Positions 61,796-64,000 of a stretch of 64,000 nt of DNA are shown here, piece after piece. The notes beneath the pieces were generated by a model. It ran no database searches, was not told where the DNA came from, and saw only the letters and a program-made list of their open reading frames with translations. The translations under genes and the position numbers were made by a program. The number at the start of each line of letters is the position of its first letter. Positions within the stretch are counted from its first letter, which is position 1. This stretch comes from Sphaerulina vaccinii (taxonomy: Eukaryota; Ascomycota; Dothideomycetes; Mycosphaerellales; Mycosphaerellaceae): NCBI GenBank assembly GCA_022570795.1, contig JAKUDP010000002.1, positions 1,798,001-1,862,000 on the forward strand. Direction: 5' to 3'.

Positions 61796-62956
61796 TCATC
61801 TCCAAGTATTACTACTCATCCCAAACCTCTCCAAGTCCGCCGCCTGCTCAAACCCACCCAAATACCCCCTAACATTCGAACACCCACCTTCAGCCATCTT
61901 CTCCTCAGCCTTCGGCAACCACTCCCGAATCTTCTCCAACCGATTATGATTACTCGGATGCGTACTCATGAATTGCAACTGCCCACCACCAGCTTTCTTC
62001 TCCTCTTCTTCCATCCTCGCCCAAAGTCCCATGGCAGCTTCAGGTCGATAGCAAGCTTCAGCCATCATGAGAAGACCGATATAATCCGCCTCGGACTCCT
62101 GCGCTCGACTTCCAGGGAGTTGGAAAGCGAAGGTTGAGACGGAGTTGCCGATTTCGGGGGCGATGCCGAAGGCCAGGCCCAAAAGGGGTAATATGAGAAG
62201 CCACATACTTTGGGATGCGCGCTCGGCTGCGTGGTGGGCCACGTTGTGGGCGATTTCATGCCCCAGAACTGCTGCTAGGCCATCCTCACCTTGACAGATG
62301 TCCAGAATGCCTCTGAAGACGAAGACTTTCCCTCCTGGGATTACGAAGGCGTTCTTCATAGGATCGTCTATGACTTGGATCTTCCAATCCTCTCCTTCTA
62401 ATCCAGAATGCGGTAGTAACCTTTGCAACACTCTCTCAACCATTTTATGTTCCTTACTCCAACTGGGCATTAACTGTTTCCCGAATTGCTGCATGACTTT
62501 TTGATACTCTTGATCTCCCATTCCCTTTTCTCTTTCAGGAGAGATTATATTGAAGCGTTTGCGATTCGAGACTGGTACGGTTTCGAGGTTGTAGATGTAG
62601 ATTGTTGCGACTCCGCCGGAGATTGCTGTGACTTGGAAGTAGAAGGTCGGTTGATCCGCCCAGCGCTTGAATAGACCGGAGGCTGTTTGGAATTGGGATT
62701 GGTTGAACATGGGTCGGCGGCCATATGCATATTGTCTCTTCTGTTGCTGTTGCCAGATGTGCTGCTGCCAGTTGGTGTCGTTTCTGGGGCGTGTTCGTGA
62801 GGCTGTGCTGAAGGTGTTGCGCTGGGCGCTTCGGTAGACATCATGCCATTGTATTCGTGATGGCGTCGGTATGGAGATGATCGTTCGAGGGGTCGTTCGT
62901 GATGCTGCTTGCCGAAAGGCCATCAATATCCTTCGTGTGGCCATCCTGACTAGCAT
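61796..62956 (-). CDS. OMA1: OMA1-type mitochondrial inner-membrane metallopeptidase (M48)
   Basis: Single exon of 386 codons from ATG 62956. An Arg/Ser/Thr-rich presequence (MLVRMATRRILMAFRQAASR) is followed by a hydrophobic stretch (residues about 108-123). The zinc motif HEIAH is at about 233-237 with further His residues behind it, a second hydrophobic helix at about 251-265, and the third zinc ligand Glu in QESEADYIG. The tail has STHPSNHNRLEKIREWLP. In yeast and mammals OMA1 is a stress-activated protease of the inner membrane acting with prohibitin/Yme1-type quality control. Length and motifs match a full, active enzyme. Confidence 0.94.
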   Translation of the reverse strand: MLVRMATRRILMAFRQAASRTTPRTIISIPTPSRIQWHDVYRSAQRNTFSTASRTRPRNDTNWQQHIWQQQQKRQYAYGRRPMFNQSQFQTASGLFKRWADQPTFYFQVTAISGGVATIYIYNLETVPVSNRKRFNIISPEREKGMGDQEYQKVMQQFGKQLMPSWSKEHKMVERVLQRLLPHSGLEGEDWKIQVIDDPMKNAFVIPGGKVFVFRGILDICQGEDGLAAVLGHEIAHNVAHHAAERASQSMWLLILPLLGLAFGIAPEIGNSVSTFAFQLPGSRAQESEADYIGLLMMAEACYRPEAAMGLWARMEEEEKKAGGGQLQFMSTHPSNHNRLEKIREWLPKAEEKMAEGGCSNVRGYLGGFEQAADLERFGMSSNTWR

Positions 62957-63500
62957 TCGGTGTGTGGGTGCTATCTCCTCTCCCTCTAGGTGATGGTGAC
63001 TGCTGCCTTGAGGGGAAGATAATCAGTCAACACGAGAAGCCACACTGAACAAGTAGAAAGAGGAACTGATGCAGAGATGCGAAGACGAGACCTGCTGGCT
63101 CAGATAAGGGGGGAAAGAGCCACTGATGGACTTAGGTGATACCCGCTACTGTATCACCGTCTATAGTGCAGCTTCTGACCTTGCGATAGGACAGATGGTA
63201 TATCAGAAGGAAGGCGCGCTAAGGGATTTCGCTCTTGGTACCGTACCTAGCTGAGGCTGAGGCTGAGGACATATCAAACTGGCTCTCCATCTTGCGGAAC
63301 TCGACACTCAGCATCATTACATTTCTGGTCATGGACGATGTGGTTGATCTGTTCGTGGTCGCTGCTGTGCAAGGAGCTGTGTCTCTTTGGAGCAAGCACG
63401 TGCGGCTATCAGAGATGAAGAAGGGCAAGGTGATAAGCAGAATGGACGTAACTGAACACCATTGTTGTACATAAAAGGCTACAATATACCGTATTTCTGG
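62957..63500. other. Intergenic
   Basis: About 540 bp between OMA1 and the antiporter stop. It contains three GCTGAG copies near 63252 and short frames without domains. No gene supported. Confidence 0.45.
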
Positions 63501-64000
63501 TTATGAACCCTTCCGCCTCGATGGAGAAGGAAAGACCTGACCTGACCTCGCAGCCTGAACCACGACCACACTAGCGGAGACATTCTGCTCCAGCAGCAGA
63601 TCTGCCACAAGGCCCAAACATCGCGACACATTCGACTCTGCCAATGGGATATTTCTCCCAACGAAGACAAGATCTCCGCCATTGAACGAATTCCGTCCCA
63701 CCTCTGTTGCAGCATCGGAAACAGCATCGGAGACAGGATCATATCCTATACTTGTGCGGAACGTGACCCGGGTCCGGAGAGCTTCGGCAATATTGTGTTG
63801 AATGGTAATAAAGAATTCATCATCGTCTTCATCCTTGTTGATGTTTCCAGAAACGCGAATCTTGCCCTCAGGCAGGGACTTTGGATCGATACTGCTGACA
63901 GGGGTTTCTTCTGCAGCGGCGGCATGATCACCACGTAATTGGTAATGAATCATAGTTATGGTGAGCTCAGGATTTGAGGCCAGCTGTAGAGCCAACCGCA
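63501..64000 (-). CDS. K+/H+ antiporter, C-terminal cytosolic domain (5' part outside window)
   Basis: An open frame enters from the right edge on the minus strand and ends at 63501; about 166 residues are present. The run RLALQLASNPELTITMIHYQ, then FFITIQHNIAEAL, then GGDLVFVGRNIPL and SASVVVVQA matches the universal-stress-protein-like regulatory tail of fungal CPA2-type K+/H+ antiporters (Kha1 family). The membrane transport domain must lie beyond 64000. Identification rests on the tail only. Confidence 0.75.
   Translation of the reverse strand, partial: RLALQLASNPELTITMIHYQLRGDHAAAAEETPVSSIDPKSLPEGKIRVSGNINKDEDDDEFFITIQHNIAEALRTRVTFRTSIGYDPVSDAVSDAATEVGRNSFNGGDLVFVGRNIPLAESNVSRCLGLVADLLLEQNVSASVVVVQAARSGQVFPSPSRRKGS

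Overview
The window looks like a filamentous ascomycete chromosome, most likely a Dothideomycete (Mycosphaerellales-like). The placement is inferred from gene content and gene style: short 46-67 bp introns with GTA/GTG donors and CTAAC/CTAAT branch sites, a GH81 endoglucanase, HET-domain genes, an Argonaute, and a strongly AT-biased repeat block of the kind left by repeat-induced point mutation (RIP). The species cannot be named from sequence alone.

Layout. 1-15.5 kb: the end of an R/S-rich protein (+), a disordered basic protein (-), cytosolic/mitochondrial arginyl-tRNA synthetase (-), a secreted GLEYA/PA14-like protein (-), a secreted five-exon FAD-linked oxidase (+), and several small or uncertain genes. 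15.57-25.82 kb: a mobile-element island. Its ends are 43-bp terminal inverted repeats (33/43 matches, no gaps), flanked exactly by a 9-bp direct repeat, ACTGTGGTC. The interior is about 10 kb of AT-rich, stop-ridden DNA. Nested inside is a minus-strand Ty3/Gypsy element with short LTRs whose reverse transcriptase and integrase are still readable through RIP stops. On both sides of the Gypsy insertion a palindrome-cored 14-mer recurs roughly every 100 bp.

26-38.9 kb: a disordered protein, a coiled-coil membrane protein, a four-exon HET-domain protein, a Kv-beta-type aldo-keto reductase, mitochondrial succinyl-CoA:3-ketoacid CoA-transferase and an AhpD-like protein. 38.9-43 kb: an unusual gene with up to six tandem RFX-type winged-helix repeats; its 3' half is interrupted by a frame change and two in-frame stops. 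43.2-49 kb: a short-chain dehydrogenase, then a coiled-coil/TM gene surrounded by degenerate shards of itself.

49.7-64 kb: a complete QDE-2/Argonaute slicer with an RGG-rich N-terminus, a secreted GH81 endo-1,3-beta-glucanase, a three-exon cysteine-rich small secreted protein too fragmented for ORF callers, a HET-ankyrin gene with two frame changes, the OMA1 protease, and the C-terminus of a K+/H+ antiporter running off the right edge.

Themes: genome defence (RIP-scarred transposons, Argonaute), non-self recognition (two HET genes), secreted or surface proteins (GLEYA-like, FAD oxidase, GH81, small cysteine-rich protein) and mitochondrial housekeeping (ArgRS, SCOT, OMA1). All splice sites were assigned by eye from frame continuity and GT-AG signals.
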